Shown here: piece after piece, positions 26,469 to 35,245 of the stretch
Position numbering within the stretch: the first letter of the stretch is position 1
How the letters are laid out: each line of letters opens with the position of its first letter
NCBI RefSeq assembly: GCF_002100115.1
Contig: NZ_ANBM01000007.1
Coordinates: 1-64,000 of the forward strand
DNA from: Anaerovibrio sp. JC8
GTDB lineage: Bacteria > Bacillota > Negativicutes > Selenomonadales > Selenomonadaceae
Length of the DNA: 64,000 bases
Direction of reading: 5' to 3'
The notes under the pieces: model-generated
The model's input: the letters and a program-made list of their open reading frames with translations, nothing else
Databases searched by the model: none
What the model was told of the DNA's origin: nothing
Made by a program: the position numbers and the translations under genes

Positions 26469-27860
26469 TTAAGATTTATTCAATACTGATGCCATTAATT
26501 CATTAATTTTTTGGTACCAGCCCTGCCGGAAAAATGCACAGGTGTCCTCGTCCCTGGCCAGCAGATCCTCGCCACCGCCTACAGCTGCCACATGACCACG
26601 GCAGCCACCGGCACAGCGGTTACGATATTTACAGGACTCACACCCTGGATTATGCGTGAAGTAATCCCGCAGTCTCATATCAATGAAGTCCATATAATAG
26701 GAATCCTGCAATGCTGAGCTAAGTGATGTTGTCTTCAGATTAGGAAAATGACGCCGTCCACCTTCCACGCTGCCCATCGGAATACAAGGTACCATATACC
26801 CATCAGGAGTTATGTACATATGACTACGGGCATGGCCACAAAGGCAGTAATTGTCGCAGTCTTCCTCCTCCAGATTCTTTTCGCATGGAATGATATAGTC
26901 ATTATTGCCAACATTGCTGAAGATTCCAGCCAGCATAATGTTAAGAGGTGCACCATCCTCGTAAAATTGCGGTATATAATCCAAGTAGGCCTGATATTCC
27001 TCATCCCGTGTAATGGCCTTATCTGCCATGGCCAGGCCTTCACCTTCCAGGCTAAGACGGTTTACCTTCAGGGTTTGGCACCCCAATTCCCCAAGTAGCT
27101 TTACGCTCTCCCGCAGGGCATCCATATTTCCCTTATGCAGACAATATTCTGCCCCCGTAGGAAAATTTCTTTCCTTGCATAGGGAAAAAGCCCTTTTAAC
27201 TGCCTTTTCCACTCCCGGAATCCCCCGCAGCCAATCATGACAGTCAATGCCATCAAAGCTCATATTAAATTCCGGCTTAATTCCTCGCTGTTCAAATTTG
27301 TCCAAAATCCCTTCGTTAACCAGTAGTCCGTTGGACATAACGGTAGTAATGAGAATATCTGCCTCCAAAAGTGCATCAACAATGTTAAAGAAATCCTTCC
27401 GTAACAGAGCTTCACCTCCGGTCAGGGATACGGTGCGCAGTCCGGCCGCCTCCATCTGTCTGACCACATCCAGACATTCCTCCAAGGAAGGTTCGCCAAT
27501 TTTCGCAGAAGGTGCGGACATATAGCAATGGCGGCAGCGACAGTTGCAATTTCCCGTAATGGACCAATGAACAGAATAAAGAAAACGGTTGGGATACACG
27601 CGATATTTTTGAGCAGGAGAAAGAGGCACCGGAGTATTTGTTTCCTCCAAAATGCCTTCTTGTAACAGTTCATCGAGTATTTTCTTTTCCTTTGGTGAAA
27701 ATAGCGGACTGTTTACAGGAACAGAACCACAGGCTTTTTGCAGGGCCCGATAAACATCTGTGGGCATAAAGCTTACTTCATCAGACAGCTGTCGTACAAT
27801 ACCCGTAGGCAAAAGCTCCCAGCCCCGCAACCGCAAATCATCCTTCAGCTTGTAATACAC
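26469..27860 (-). CDS. Radical SAM/SPASM peptide-modifying enzyme
   Basis: 463 residues from a GTG start at 27860, which has GGAGG 8 nt upstream. The first ~75 residues (LRLRGWELLPTGIVRQL and a winged-helix-like stretch) could be a PqqD-like RiPP recognition element. The radical SAM core begins with the cluster motif CNCRCRHC (CxxxCxxC, about residue 105) and has SLTGGEALLR for SAM binding. The SPASM domain has Cys residues around 340 (CDNYCLCGH) and CESCKYRNRCAGGCRGH (about 415) for auxiliary Fe-S clusters. Such enzymes install C-C, C-S or C-O bonds in peptides. The next gene upstream encodes a short peptide, its likely substrate. Confidence 0.9.
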   Translation of the reverse strand: MYYKLKDDLRLRGWELLPTGIVRQLSDEVSFMPTDVYRALQKACGSVPVNSPLFSPKEKKILDELLQEGILEETNTPVPLSPAQKYRVYPNRFLYSVHWSITGNCNCRCRHCYMSAPSAKIGEPSLEECLDVVRQMEAAGLRTVSLTGGEALLRKDFFNIVDALLEADILITTVMSNGLLVNEGILDKFEQRGIKPEFNMSFDGIDCHDWLRGIPGVEKAVKRAFSLCKERNFPTGAEYCLHKGNMDALRESVKLLGELGCQTLKVNRLSLEGEGLAMADKAITRDEEYQAYLDYIPQFYEDGAPLNIMLAGIFSNVGNNDYIIPCEKNLEEEDCDNYCLCGHARSHMYITPDGYMVPCIPMGSVEGGRRHFPNLKTTSLSSALQDSYYMDFIDMRLRDYFTHNPGCESCKYRNRCAGGCRGHVAAVGGGEDLLARDEDTCAFFRQGWYQKINELMASVLNKS

Positions 27861-27893
27861 CAGCTGCGCCTCCTCTCTTTTCCGTCATTTTGC

Positions 27894-28103
27894 TTACTTT
27901 TCATGTTTCTTTTCCAGAGCAGGATTGCCGGCAGCTACTGCCATGTCCAGCTCCTCATCTGTCATTTTGCCTGACCATAAGCCTTGTGGGGCATTATCCC
28001 GGCGGTGCATGAAGAGCAGCTGATTCAATAAAGTCTCCTTCACAGGATGACTAGAGGAAAAATCAAAGTTTTCCAGTCTGGTTGTCAATTTTTCATCATC
28101 CAT
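27894..28103 (-). CDS. Putative radical SAM-modified precursor peptide
   Basis: 69 residues with a strong ribosome binding site (GGGAGGGA) 33 nt upstream of the radical SAM gene. It has no Cys. The first half (FDFSSSHPVKETLLNQLLFMHRR, split at 13-35) is probably helical. The second half has MTDEELDMAVAAG (47-59), like the (L/M)(S/T)DEEL...(A/G)G end of NHLP and double-glycine leaders that C39 exporters cleave. Only ten residues (NPALEKKHEK) follow, so the mature product could be very short, or the motif could be used differently. The gene is real by position and ribosome binding site; its role as substrate is inferred. Confidence 0.65.
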   Translation of the reverse strand: MDDEKLTTRLENFDFSSSHPVKETLLNQLLFMHRRDNAPQGLWSGKMTDEELDMAVAAGNPALEKKHEK

Positions 28104-28205
28104 TTTCTATCCCTCCCAAGTCGGTTTTCGTGATTTATCATTCTTCTTGTCCTTTATATCCCTGGGAAGCATAAATTGTTATTAATATATTGAAAAAATT
28201 CTTCA

Positions 28206-30758
28206 TTAAATTAATTTTTTCTTTATGGTCAATATATTTTTTCCATCCTGTCGTTCATAAGAAATGTGGTCTACCTTTTTCCTGACAAGATATATCCCCA
28301 GCCCCCCAATTTTTCGGTCATCCAGAGCTTGGTCCAAATCCGGGTCCTGATTTTCCAGCGGATTATAGGGAACCCCTTCGTCAATAAAGGAAAGCTCTAT
28401 CTCCGGAGGTGTTCCCGTTACTTTTCCCTTAATTACAGCTACACCGGCAGTGCCGTCATAGGCATAATCCGCAATATTAACGAATATTTCCTCTACCACC
28501 AGCATAAGCTGCTGCAATGCCCGGGAAGAAACATTGTCTGATGGTGCCAGCTCCTTGACGAAAGCCATTACCCTGGAAAGCTCATTTACTGAGGCCGGAA
28601 TGGTAATTTCCCGTGAAACAGCAGCCTCCTCTTTTCCCCCATCCGTATACTTAAGGGCAACCATGGTAATATCATCTGACTGGTCCGCTGCCTTAGCATG
28701 GCCCCTTATGGAGTCCATAACCCTATTTATTACCTCTGCCGGTTCCGCCTGCTTCATTATTCCTGAAAGCAGTTGCTCCAGCCGCTGTGCTCCAAACAGC
28801 TCCAGTTCTTCGTTCATGGCCTCGGTAACTCCGTCAGTGTAGAGGAAAAGGCTGTCATCTGACGACAGCTTCACCGTATTATCCTCGAACTGTATTCCCG
28901 GCATAATGCCCAATATTGGGCTTTTTTTAGTTCGTGGCAAATAGTCCAGCTTCGCATCATGCCATAATAATGGCGGATTATGACCGGCATTTACGTAATT
29001 TAGTTGTCCGTTGGTTAAATTAAGTACTCCGGCAAACACCGTCACAAACAGCTCTTCTTCATTTTGGGCTGCCAGCTGGTCATTGGCCTTGCCCACCGCA
29101 AGGGTCAGTTGCGGCTCCGTCATGATGCAGTTCTGTAAAATTGTGGTAGCCATGGCCATAAATAGAGCGGCTGATACCCCCTTGTCTGATACATCTGCTA
29201 TGGTTATGGCCAGTCTGTCATCATCAAGGTAGTAAAAGTTATAGAAGTCACCTCCCACTTCCCTGGCGGGTGACATGGTTGCAGCCAGCTTAACCCTATC
29301 CTGTACAGCCAGGGGAAGAGGCAAAAGACTCGCCTGAATCCGGGCCGCCATATCCAGCTCTGCTTCTATACGGGACTTATCCTGAATTGTTTTGGCAATC
29401 TGCTGCTCATGCTTTTCCAGCTTCTCTGTCATTTCATTAAAGGAATCCGCCAGCTCTTCCAGTTCATCCCCTGTGTCCACGTCCATTTTATAAGAAAAAT
29501 TTCCCCGGGCAATTTCCCTGGTGCCTTCCATCAATTTTTTTATCGGCCGGTAAAAATGCTCGGCTCCGTTTTTACTGCCATAGGAGGCTATGGCAAGGAA
29601 AACAGCCAATATCAAAATTGCCACTGCTGCAAAGCCCAAAAACAGGTGAGTAAAGGAAGTCCTGAACTCTCCCATGCGGTTCATCATGCGGGCCTGTCCC
29701 TGGTCAGCCGCCGCAATTACCACATCTTTGTCCAGCACTGTGGCCACACTCCATCCCAAGGCTGGGATAGGAGCGTATGCAATATAATATTCTTCATCAT
29801 TTATTGTGAACTTATTATAACCGGTTCTGCCCTCCAGCATATTTGCAGCTACTTCCGCCAGCACCTTATTGGAATTTTGACGCAGATCCTGGGTATTTTC
29901 ATCTATTATGAGCAGTTCCTTTGGCAGAGAGGAAAGCAATACCTCGCCCTTTGAGCCAAGAATAAAGCTGTTGGTAATATTTCCCTGCTCCAGGGGCAGG
30001 AAATTTGTTGGTGAACAATCAACCCCTACCACACCGGCAATCTGTCCGTTGGAATCATAATAATTTCTTACGCAGGAAATAACCGGCTTTCCGTCTGTGC
30101 CGGTATAAACCTTGGTATAAACCGGTTTGTCATTTGATTCTCCCAGACTGTACCAATATTGTTCACGATTGTCATGAGTATGCCGTAATTGGTCCTGACT
30201 AAGACGGGACAGCTCTCCGTTTTCATTAGGAACATCCAAACGAATTACATAGCCGTCCTTGGAGCCAATAAATATACAGTTGTAATATTTTCCCATGGTA
30301 TCCATGCTGCTGGTTATATTGGCAGCCCGCCGGATCTCCTGCTCCAGCTCAGGCGAAACACCAGCCTGTACCATGCTTGGACTATAGTGAATATAGGGCT
30401 TTCCTGCAGGAACGTCCTCATTAAGGGCATTAGGAAGTATTACAGGAGAATATTTTTCCGGTGAACCAATAATACTGGTCATTTCCTTGGACAAATATTC
30501 CACATCCGTCTTTACAGCCCTGGCTTCGTAGCCAATTATATCAGCCCGTAATTGGACTTCCTTTTCCATCTGCTCCCAGGCCTGCTCCTTGGCAAAGTCC
30601 GTCGTATAGGAGGATACTGCCTGAGAAAGGCTGTCCCCCTTGGCATCAATGGCATCATACAAACCGTACATGCCGTAGAGAAGCGGAGCTCCCAAAATCA
30701 ACAGGCTCAAGGCACAGCCCGCCAGCATGAGCAGAAAAAGTCTTCGTCTTATACCCAA
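28206..30758 (-). CDS. Sensor phosphatase-kinase fusion: Cache-HAMP-PP2C-HATPase
   Basis: 850 residues from a TTG start chosen because AAAGGAG lies 8 nt before it. Order: membrane segment (8-28), extracytoplasmic double-Cache sensor (about 40-360), second membrane segment (about 370-388), HAMP, SpoIIE-type PP2C phosphatase (about 480-690) and an RsbW-like HATPase domain (about 715-848). The phosphatase metal residues are intact (GGDFYNFYYL, IADVSDKG, LYTDGVTEAMN, QSDDITMVAL), and the kinase has EEIFVNIADYAY, DEGVPYNP and GGLGIYLV. It therefore could both dephosphorylate and phosphorylate a STAS antagonist, setting the free level of the neighbouring sigma factor. Confidence 0.92.
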   Translation of the reverse strand: MGIRRRLFLLMLAGCALSLLILGAPLLYGMYGLYDAIDAKGDSLSQAVSSYTTDFAKEQAWEQMEKEVQLRADIIGYEARAVKTDVEYLSKEMTSIIGSPEKYSPVILPNALNEDVPAGKPYIHYSPSMVQAGVSPELEQEIRRAANITSSMDTMGKYYNCIFIGSKDGYVIRLDVPNENGELSRLSQDQLRHTHDNREQYWYSLGESNDKPVYTKVYTGTDGKPVISCVRNYYDSNGQIAGVVGVDCSPTNFLPLEQGNITNSFILGSKGEVLLSSLPKELLIIDENTQDLRQNSNKVLAEVAANMLEGRTGYNKFTINDEEYYIAYAPIPALGWSVATVLDKDVVIAAADQGQARMMNRMGEFRTSFTHLFLGFAAVAILILAVFLAIASYGSKNGAEHFYRPIKKLMEGTREIARGNFSYKMDVDTGDELEELADSFNEMTEKLEKHEQQIAKTIQDKSRIEAELDMAARIQASLLPLPLAVQDRVKLAATMSPAREVGGDFYNFYYLDDDRLAITIADVSDKGVSAALFMAMATTILQNCIMTEPQLTLAVGKANDQLAAQNEEELFVTVFAGVLNLTNGQLNYVNAGHNPPLLWHDAKLDYLPRTKKSPILGIMPGIQFEDNTVKLSSDDSLFLYTDGVTEAMNEELELFGAQRLEQLLSGIMKQAEPAEVINRVMDSIRGHAKAADQSDDITMVALKYTDGGKEEAAVSREITIPASVNELSRVMAFVKELAPSDNVSSRALQQLMLVVEEIFVNIADYAYDGTAGVAVIKGKVTGTPPEIELSFIDEGVPYNPLENQDPDLDQALDDRKIGGLGIYLVRKKVDHISYERQDGKNILTIKKKLI

Positions 30759-30771
30759 CTAAATCGCTCCT

Positions 30772-32697
30772 TTATTCATACCAACGTATAGACATGGTGG
30801 TCATATTTTGCGTATGCAAATATATCAAATCACCCGGGGACAGCATGACAGTCTGCTGACTGAAGGTTACCCCCTGGCTGACACCCAGTCGTTGTTTTAC
30901 ATAAGTAAGCTCACCATTTCTGACATCCAGCACCCCAATAAAAGCCGTAATAAACAAGCCATCCTCATTGCACTCCGCCAAATGGTCATTGGTCTGCCCC
31001 ACGGCCACAGTCAGTTTATCTATGCCTTTTGAGATGATGGCATTCTTTAACAGGGTTTTGGCTACTACCATAAAGATGGCTGCCGGTATACCCGTGTCAG
31101 ATACCTCGGCTATGGTCAATACCAGATGATGTTCATCAATATAATAAAAATCGTAAAAGTCACCAGTCATTTCCTTGGAAGGTTCCATGGAAGCACATAT
31201 GGAAAAATGCTCATTTTGTGGAAATTCCTGTGGCAGCATTCCCTGCTGAATGGCAGCAGCCACATCCAGCCCGGCAGCTATTTTAGCTTTTTCCGCCGTT
31301 ACCGCCGTTAATTTTTCAATATAATCCTTAAGCTCATCCGTCATGGAATTGAAGCTGTCGGCCAATTCCTCTATTTCATCCTCGGTATGAATATTTATTT
31401 TCTCATCAAAATTACCCTTGGCAACCTGTCCTACGCTATTGGACAAGGCTTTTACAGGCTGGGCGAATTTTGCAGCCCAACGCCAGCTTACAATAATCAG
31501 CACTACTAAAAGCAACCCGAGGGAACCGGCCATCATGCTGCGTATTTGAGGAAGCATGGGCATTATGGTTTCCTTTATTTCCCCCATATCCCGTCCTACT
31601 ACAAGACCAATATTACGGGTGGGCTCCTGAATTTCCTCCAGCTTCACCAGCTCTCCAAGGCTCCAACCCTGTTCACTGATGGGAGCATATACAAGATAAT
31701 ATTCCTTGCCATCTAACTCAATATGACTGGAGCCGCTTTCTCCTGCCGCCATGGCGGTAGCTGCCACAGCCAGGCCTTCATTTTGGGTTTGGCGAAGGTC
31801 TATGTCCGGGCGGTTTGGCTCCAAGGTCCCCTCACTGATTGAGGAAAAGATTATCTGGCCCTGTTGATTCAGCACAAAGCTGATATTGCTGTCATCCAGC
31901 ACCTGGTCGGCAAATTTTCGGTAAAGGGTAAGGGGCTCTACTGCCATTCCAACTACTCCGGCGAAGCCCTCTGCATCCTGATAGGGCATGACACATCCCA
32001 CCATGGCCTCATCCCCAAGGCTGCCATACAGTGGTGTATAAACCGGATAATCTGTTGCTTTGGCCTTCTCACCCAACTTATACCATACCCTGTCCCTCGC
32101 ATCATACTGGGCTGTTGTGGCCTCCGATGGCAGCTTAATTTGCTCCGTATCACTAGCCAGCTTATCCATTCGCAGGCTCCAGCCGTCCTTGGAACCAACG
32201 AACAAAAAAATTGGCGTCATATCATAGCTTTCCATTAAGTGAACCAGACTTGGCTCCAGACTCAGGGCTTTTTGCGCCAAAGGAGACAGCCTATCCCCAT
32301 TGGGGCCAGGCAGATAATAAATTTCATTGGAATGAATTGTCGAATAACGGGGATCATGATTTCTGTCCTGTAAAGCATAAGGAGCGCTATCCTTGCTTTG
32401 GGAAAGCTTGGTCATGTTCTCAGACAGAGTAAGCACATCTCCCTCCAGCTCACCCATAACGGAATTAATGCGATAAGCCTTCAGGCGAATAATGCCCTCC
32501 AACCGTTTGCGGACCTCATCTGTAGCGAAATTTTCCGCTTCATCGGTGACTGTCCCCACCAGATATGTGGAACGGCTGTCCAGCTCTTTGTCAACCCTGT
32601 CCAGTCCCCAAAACAGTACACCACCCCAGAAAATACAGGTCAACAGACCAGCCAGACCAATTAAGAGCAGGGCCTTTTGCTGAATATTTAATTTCAT
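30772..32697 (-). CDS. Degenerate Cache-HAMP-PP2C sensor, probably phosphatase-dead
   Basis: 641 residues from the ATG at 32697 (AGGGGA before it). It mirrors the next gene: two membrane segments, a Cache-like sensor, HAMP and a PP2C domain. The PP2C is altered: GGDFYD is TGDFYD, IADVSDKG is IAEVSDTG (metal Asp to Glu), the NAGHNPP loop is missing, and the end reads LHTQNMTTMSIRWYE where active paralogues have LYTDGVTEA and some 40 further residues. So at least two metal-binding Asp are lost. It is 13 nt upstream of the intact paralogue and likely acts as a sensor or decoy in place of an enzyme. Confidence 0.85.
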   Translation of the reverse strand: MKLNIQQKALLLIGLAGLLTCIFWGGVLFWGLDRVDKELDSRSTYLVGTVTDEAENFATDEVRKRLEGIIRLKAYRINSVMGELEGDVLTLSENMTKLSQSKDSAPYALQDRNHDPRYSTIHSNEIYYLPGPNGDRLSPLAQKALSLEPSLVHLMESYDMTPIFLFVGSKDGWSLRMDKLASDTEQIKLPSEATTAQYDARDRVWYKLGEKAKATDYPVYTPLYGSLGDEAMVGCVMPYQDAEGFAGVVGMAVEPLTLYRKFADQVLDDSNISFVLNQQGQIIFSSISEGTLEPNRPDIDLRQTQNEGLAVAATAMAAGESGSSHIELDGKEYYLVYAPISEQGWSLGELVKLEEIQEPTRNIGLVVGRDMGEIKETIMPMLPQIRSMMAGSLGLLLVVLIIVSWRWAAKFAQPVKALSNSVGQVAKGNFDEKINIHTEDEIEELADSFNSMTDELKDYIEKLTAVTAEKAKIAAGLDVAAAIQQGMLPQEFPQNEHFSICASMEPSKEMTGDFYDFYYIDEHHLVLTIAEVSDTGIPAAIFMVVAKTLLKNAIISKGIDKLTVAVGQTNDHLAECNEDGLFITAFIGVLDVRNGELTYVKQRLGVSQGVTFSQQTVMLSPGDLIYLHTQNMTTMSIRWYE

Positions 32698-32787
32698 ATC
32701 CCCTGCCCCCATTCTTAAAGCTGTTCCGCTGCACCAAAATCAAAATTCAACAATTATGTTATTTGGCATCCTTGCTCAACGTATTGG

Positions 32788-33336
32788 TTACTTTTCCAAA
32801 AGCACCTTCAAACGCTCCCGGGCCTGCTTTAAGGCAACCCGCACAGAGCTGGGGGCCATCCCCAGTGCCTCTCCGATTTCGTTGGATTTCATGTTCAGCC
32901 AGTACGTCATTTCCAAAATCTTCTGATCCCGCTCCGGCAGCTGCATAATGGCAGCCTTCAATTCCTCATCCTGCTCCTTGTCAACATATTGCTGCTCCGG
33001 GGTAGCCTGCTGCGGGTCCGCCGGGTCAAAGTCCTCATCCCAGGCGGTATGGGCAGTATACGCCTTGCTGCCATAGTATTTGTTCACCACATTTTGGGCA
33101 ATACGAAACAGCCAGGTGGAAAAGGCTCCCCGGTCCGGATCGTAATCCCGCAAATGCTGATACATATTTAGAAAGGTTTTACTGACAAATTCATCAGCCA
33201 GGGAGCTGTCCTTGGTTTTTCCCAGAAGATATTGATAAACCCGTGGAAAATAATATTCATATAATTCCGTAAAAGCCTCTTCATCAGTAATGGCCTGCCG
33301 TGCCTTCTGACTCCAATATTCAGTGCTGGAAATCAT
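32788..33336 (-). CDS. ECF-type sigma-70 factor
   Basis: 182 residues with a GAAGGAG site. Region 2 (about 20-95) has the FPRVYQYLLGKTKDSSLADEFVSKTFLNMYQ core and the DPDRGAFSTWLFRIAQNVV promoter-melting stretch. Region 4 (about 125-180) has LPERDQKILEMTYWLNMKSNEIGEALGM and a helix-turn-helix ending in ARERLKVLLEK. There is no region 3 and no adjacent zinc-type anti-sigma gene. In its place, the neighbours are a STAS antagonist and a sensor with an RsbW-like domain, which would be an unusual partner-switching control of an ECF-type factor. Target promoters are not identifiable here. Confidence 0.92.
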   Translation of the reverse strand: MISSTEYWSQKARQAITDEEAFTELYEYYFPRVYQYLLGKTKDSSLADEFVSKTFLNMYQHLRDYDPDRGAFSTWLFRIAQNVVNKYYGSKAYTAHTAWDEDFDPADPQQATPEQQYVDKEQDEELKAAIMQLPERDQKILEMTYWLNMKSNEIGEALGMAPSSVRVALKQARERLKVLLEK

Positions 33337-33383
33337 AATCTTGCTCCTTCAAAAATAACGGTTACAACTACATCCGTCAGCCC

Positions 33384-33713
33384 TTATGAAAGTTGGTCGG
33401 TGGAATCAAACATATCCACCAATACATCCATATTGGCATCCTCCAGTACTTCCTTGACAAATCCAGTGGCCCCGCAAATAGCATATTTTTTGCCGTCAGC
33501 CTTGGCTTTTTTGGCCAGCTTCAGCAATACGCGGATTCCTGCACTGGATATATATTCAAGCCCGGACAGGTCCATGGCTATTTTTTCAATGTCCTGCTGT
33601 AATTCTTCTCCCCGTTTTCCGGTTTCTTCCGATGTCATCCGATCCAAACTGCCGGACAGGGAAAGAATATGCCAGCCATTCATTTCATTTGTACTAATTT
33701 GTAATTTTTCCAT
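33384..33713 (-). CDS. STAS-domain anti-sigma factor antagonist (first)
   Basis: 109 residues from the ATG at 33713 with GGAG upstream; longer in-frame starts lie inside the TolC-like gene and are rejected. A single STAS domain whose phosphorylatable Ser lies in LEYISSAGIRVLL (about 58-70), as in SpoIIAA/RsbV. In the family the unphosphorylated form binds the kinase/anti-sigma protein and frees sigma. It sits between the TolC-like gene and the sigma factor, with the PP2C/HATPase fusion downstream, so all parts of a partner switch are in one strand-wise run. Confidence 0.92.
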   Translation of the reverse strand: MEKLQISTNEMNGWHILSLSGSLDRMTSEETGKRGEELQQDIEKIAMDLSGLEYISSAGIRVLLKLAKKAKADGKKYAICGATGFVKEVLEDANMDVLVDMFDSTDQLS

Positions 33714-33726
33714 ATTTTTTACTCCT

Positions 33727-35229
33727 TTACTGGGCCAGCTGTGCCGTCCTTGTGGCTTCATCAGCTGAAGCCCCCTGCTGCTCTGCCTCCACATATATGC
33801 TTGGATCAAGCTCCACTGGAACACCTATGGCTTTTTCCAGGTTCGCCCGATACAAATTGTATTGATACAGGGCAGTAGAATAATTAGACTGGGCCTGGGT
33901 GAGCTTTTCCTGGGCATCTGTAACGCTCAGCAGTATATCAACACCCTCTTCATAACGTACCTTGGCTATATTGTAGCTTTCCTCCGCCTGCTTTACTGCT
34001 GCGGCAGTAGTGTTGATATTGGCCTCGGCTGCTTTCATTTCGATATAGGCACTGCGGGTTTCCAGCCGTATATTTTTCCAGAGGTTCCTGGCTTCGGCCC
34101 GATATTGATCTTCCAAAGCCTTTGACTTCTGCACCCCGGCTTCTGTTATGCCATTATCAAAAATATTCCAGGATACGCCGACTCCGGCTTCCCATGTATG
34201 GTTACGCTCAATGCCAAAGGGGTGATTGGAAGCCCGGCTATGACCTACTATTCCGTTAACCCTGGGCCTGTAATCCGCCTTGGCCGTATCTGTCTGGGCC
34301 TCCGCAGCCTTGATAACATATTCAGCGGCCAGGCCATCAGGACGATGGGCCATGGCATATTCCTCACACGCCGCCAGATCCTTGTCGTATGGCTCATAGG
34401 AAAATACATCCACAGGCTGGATTTTTGTATCCTGCTCCAGTCCCACCACATTGGCCAGGGTTGATTCTGCAACCTCCATCAGCGCCTCACTGTTGACCAG
34501 ATTCTGCCTGTAGTTGGCCAACCGTACCTCCATCATCAGCACATCTGCCTTGGCTACGGCCCCTTCACTAAATTGGTCATTAATTAGCTTCAGCTGGGTA
34601 TTGGCCATGTCCACTGCCTGTTGGGCTATCCGTTTTAGATTCAGTCTATGTAACAGATTGGCATAGGCCTCCGCTGCCTGAAAACGCACAGTCTGTCGGG
34701 ACCGTTCCAGAGTCAGGTCGGCACGATTTAACCCATAGCGGCTGGATCTTATCTGCCCCTCCAGCTTGCCACCGGTATAAAGCGGTACTGTCATGTTCCA
34801 GCTGTTGGCAAAGGTATTATGATAAGGATAGGCACCTACCGTTACCGCCTGTTCGGATATTACAGGTTCATCTGAAAATAATGTGTAGCCCACAACTGAC
34901 AGCTTGGTTTCTTTATGGGGATCCCCATACATATCATGGGCATCATTGGCGTTTTCATAGGAACGGCCCCCGATTTTATAGGCCTGGGAATTCCAGCTGA
35001 CCACTGGCCCCGTGGAGTGCCGGGCAGCAGACAATGTCCATTTGGCCGCTCTTCGTCCAGCCTCTGAGGCTTCGATGGCATCACTGGTATCCAGGGCCAT
35101 ATCTATACTGTCCGCCAGGGAAAGCGGCATATTCTCTGCCTGGGCTATTCCCCCGGACATCAGCAGTGCTGTAGACAACAGTACTGCCAATGCCTTGGCT
35201 CCTGATATTTTTTTCTTCTTTATTATCAT
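33727..35229 (-). CDS. TolC-family outer-membrane efflux protein
   Basis: 500 residues. Signal peptide 1-31 (LLSTALLMSGGIAQA). Two OEP repeats with the long helical hairpins of TolC are seen: SLADSIDMALDTSDAIEASEAGRRAAKW-type helices at the start and EESYNIAKVRYEEGVDILLSVTDAQEKLTQAQSNY near 430-465. It would form the outer-membrane channel of a tripartite exporter whose inner parts are the two ABC proteins and two HlyD-like adaptors encoded directly upstream. Its presence supports a diderm cell. Confidence 0.94.
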   Translation of the reverse strand: MIIKKKKISGAKALAVLLSTALLMSGGIAQAENMPLSLADSIDMALDTSDAIEASEAGRRAAKWTLSAARHSTGPVVSWNSQAYKIGGRSYENANDAHDMYGDPHKETKLSVVGYTLFSDEPVISEQAVTVGAYPYHNTFANSWNMTVPLYTGGKLEGQIRSSRYGLNRADLTLERSRQTVRFQAAEAYANLLHRLNLKRIAQQAVDMANTQLKLINDQFSEGAVAKADVLMMEVRLANYRQNLVNSEALMEVAESTLANVVGLEQDTKIQPVDVFSYEPYDKDLAACEEYAMAHRPDGLAAEYVIKAAEAQTDTAKADYRPRVNGIVGHSRASNHPFGIERNHTWEAGVGVSWNIFDNGITEAGVQKSKALEDQYRAEARNLWKNIRLETRSAYIEMKAAEANINTTAAAVKQAEESYNIAKVRYEEGVDILLSVTDAQEKLTQAQSNYSTALYQYNLYRANLEKAIGVPVELDPSIYVEAEQQGASADEATRTAQLAQ

Positions 35230-35245
35230 TACCCCTCACATCCCT

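Noticed and set aside
27835-27885. 16-codon ATG frame between the peptide and radical SAM genes
   Set aside because: It overlaps the radical SAM start out of frame and its own start has no binding site; the GGAGG within it serves the GTG start of the enzyme.
33714-33824. N-terminal extension of the first STAS gene
   Set aside because: It lies within the TolC-like gene; the ATG at 33713 has its own binding site and gives a normal STAS length.
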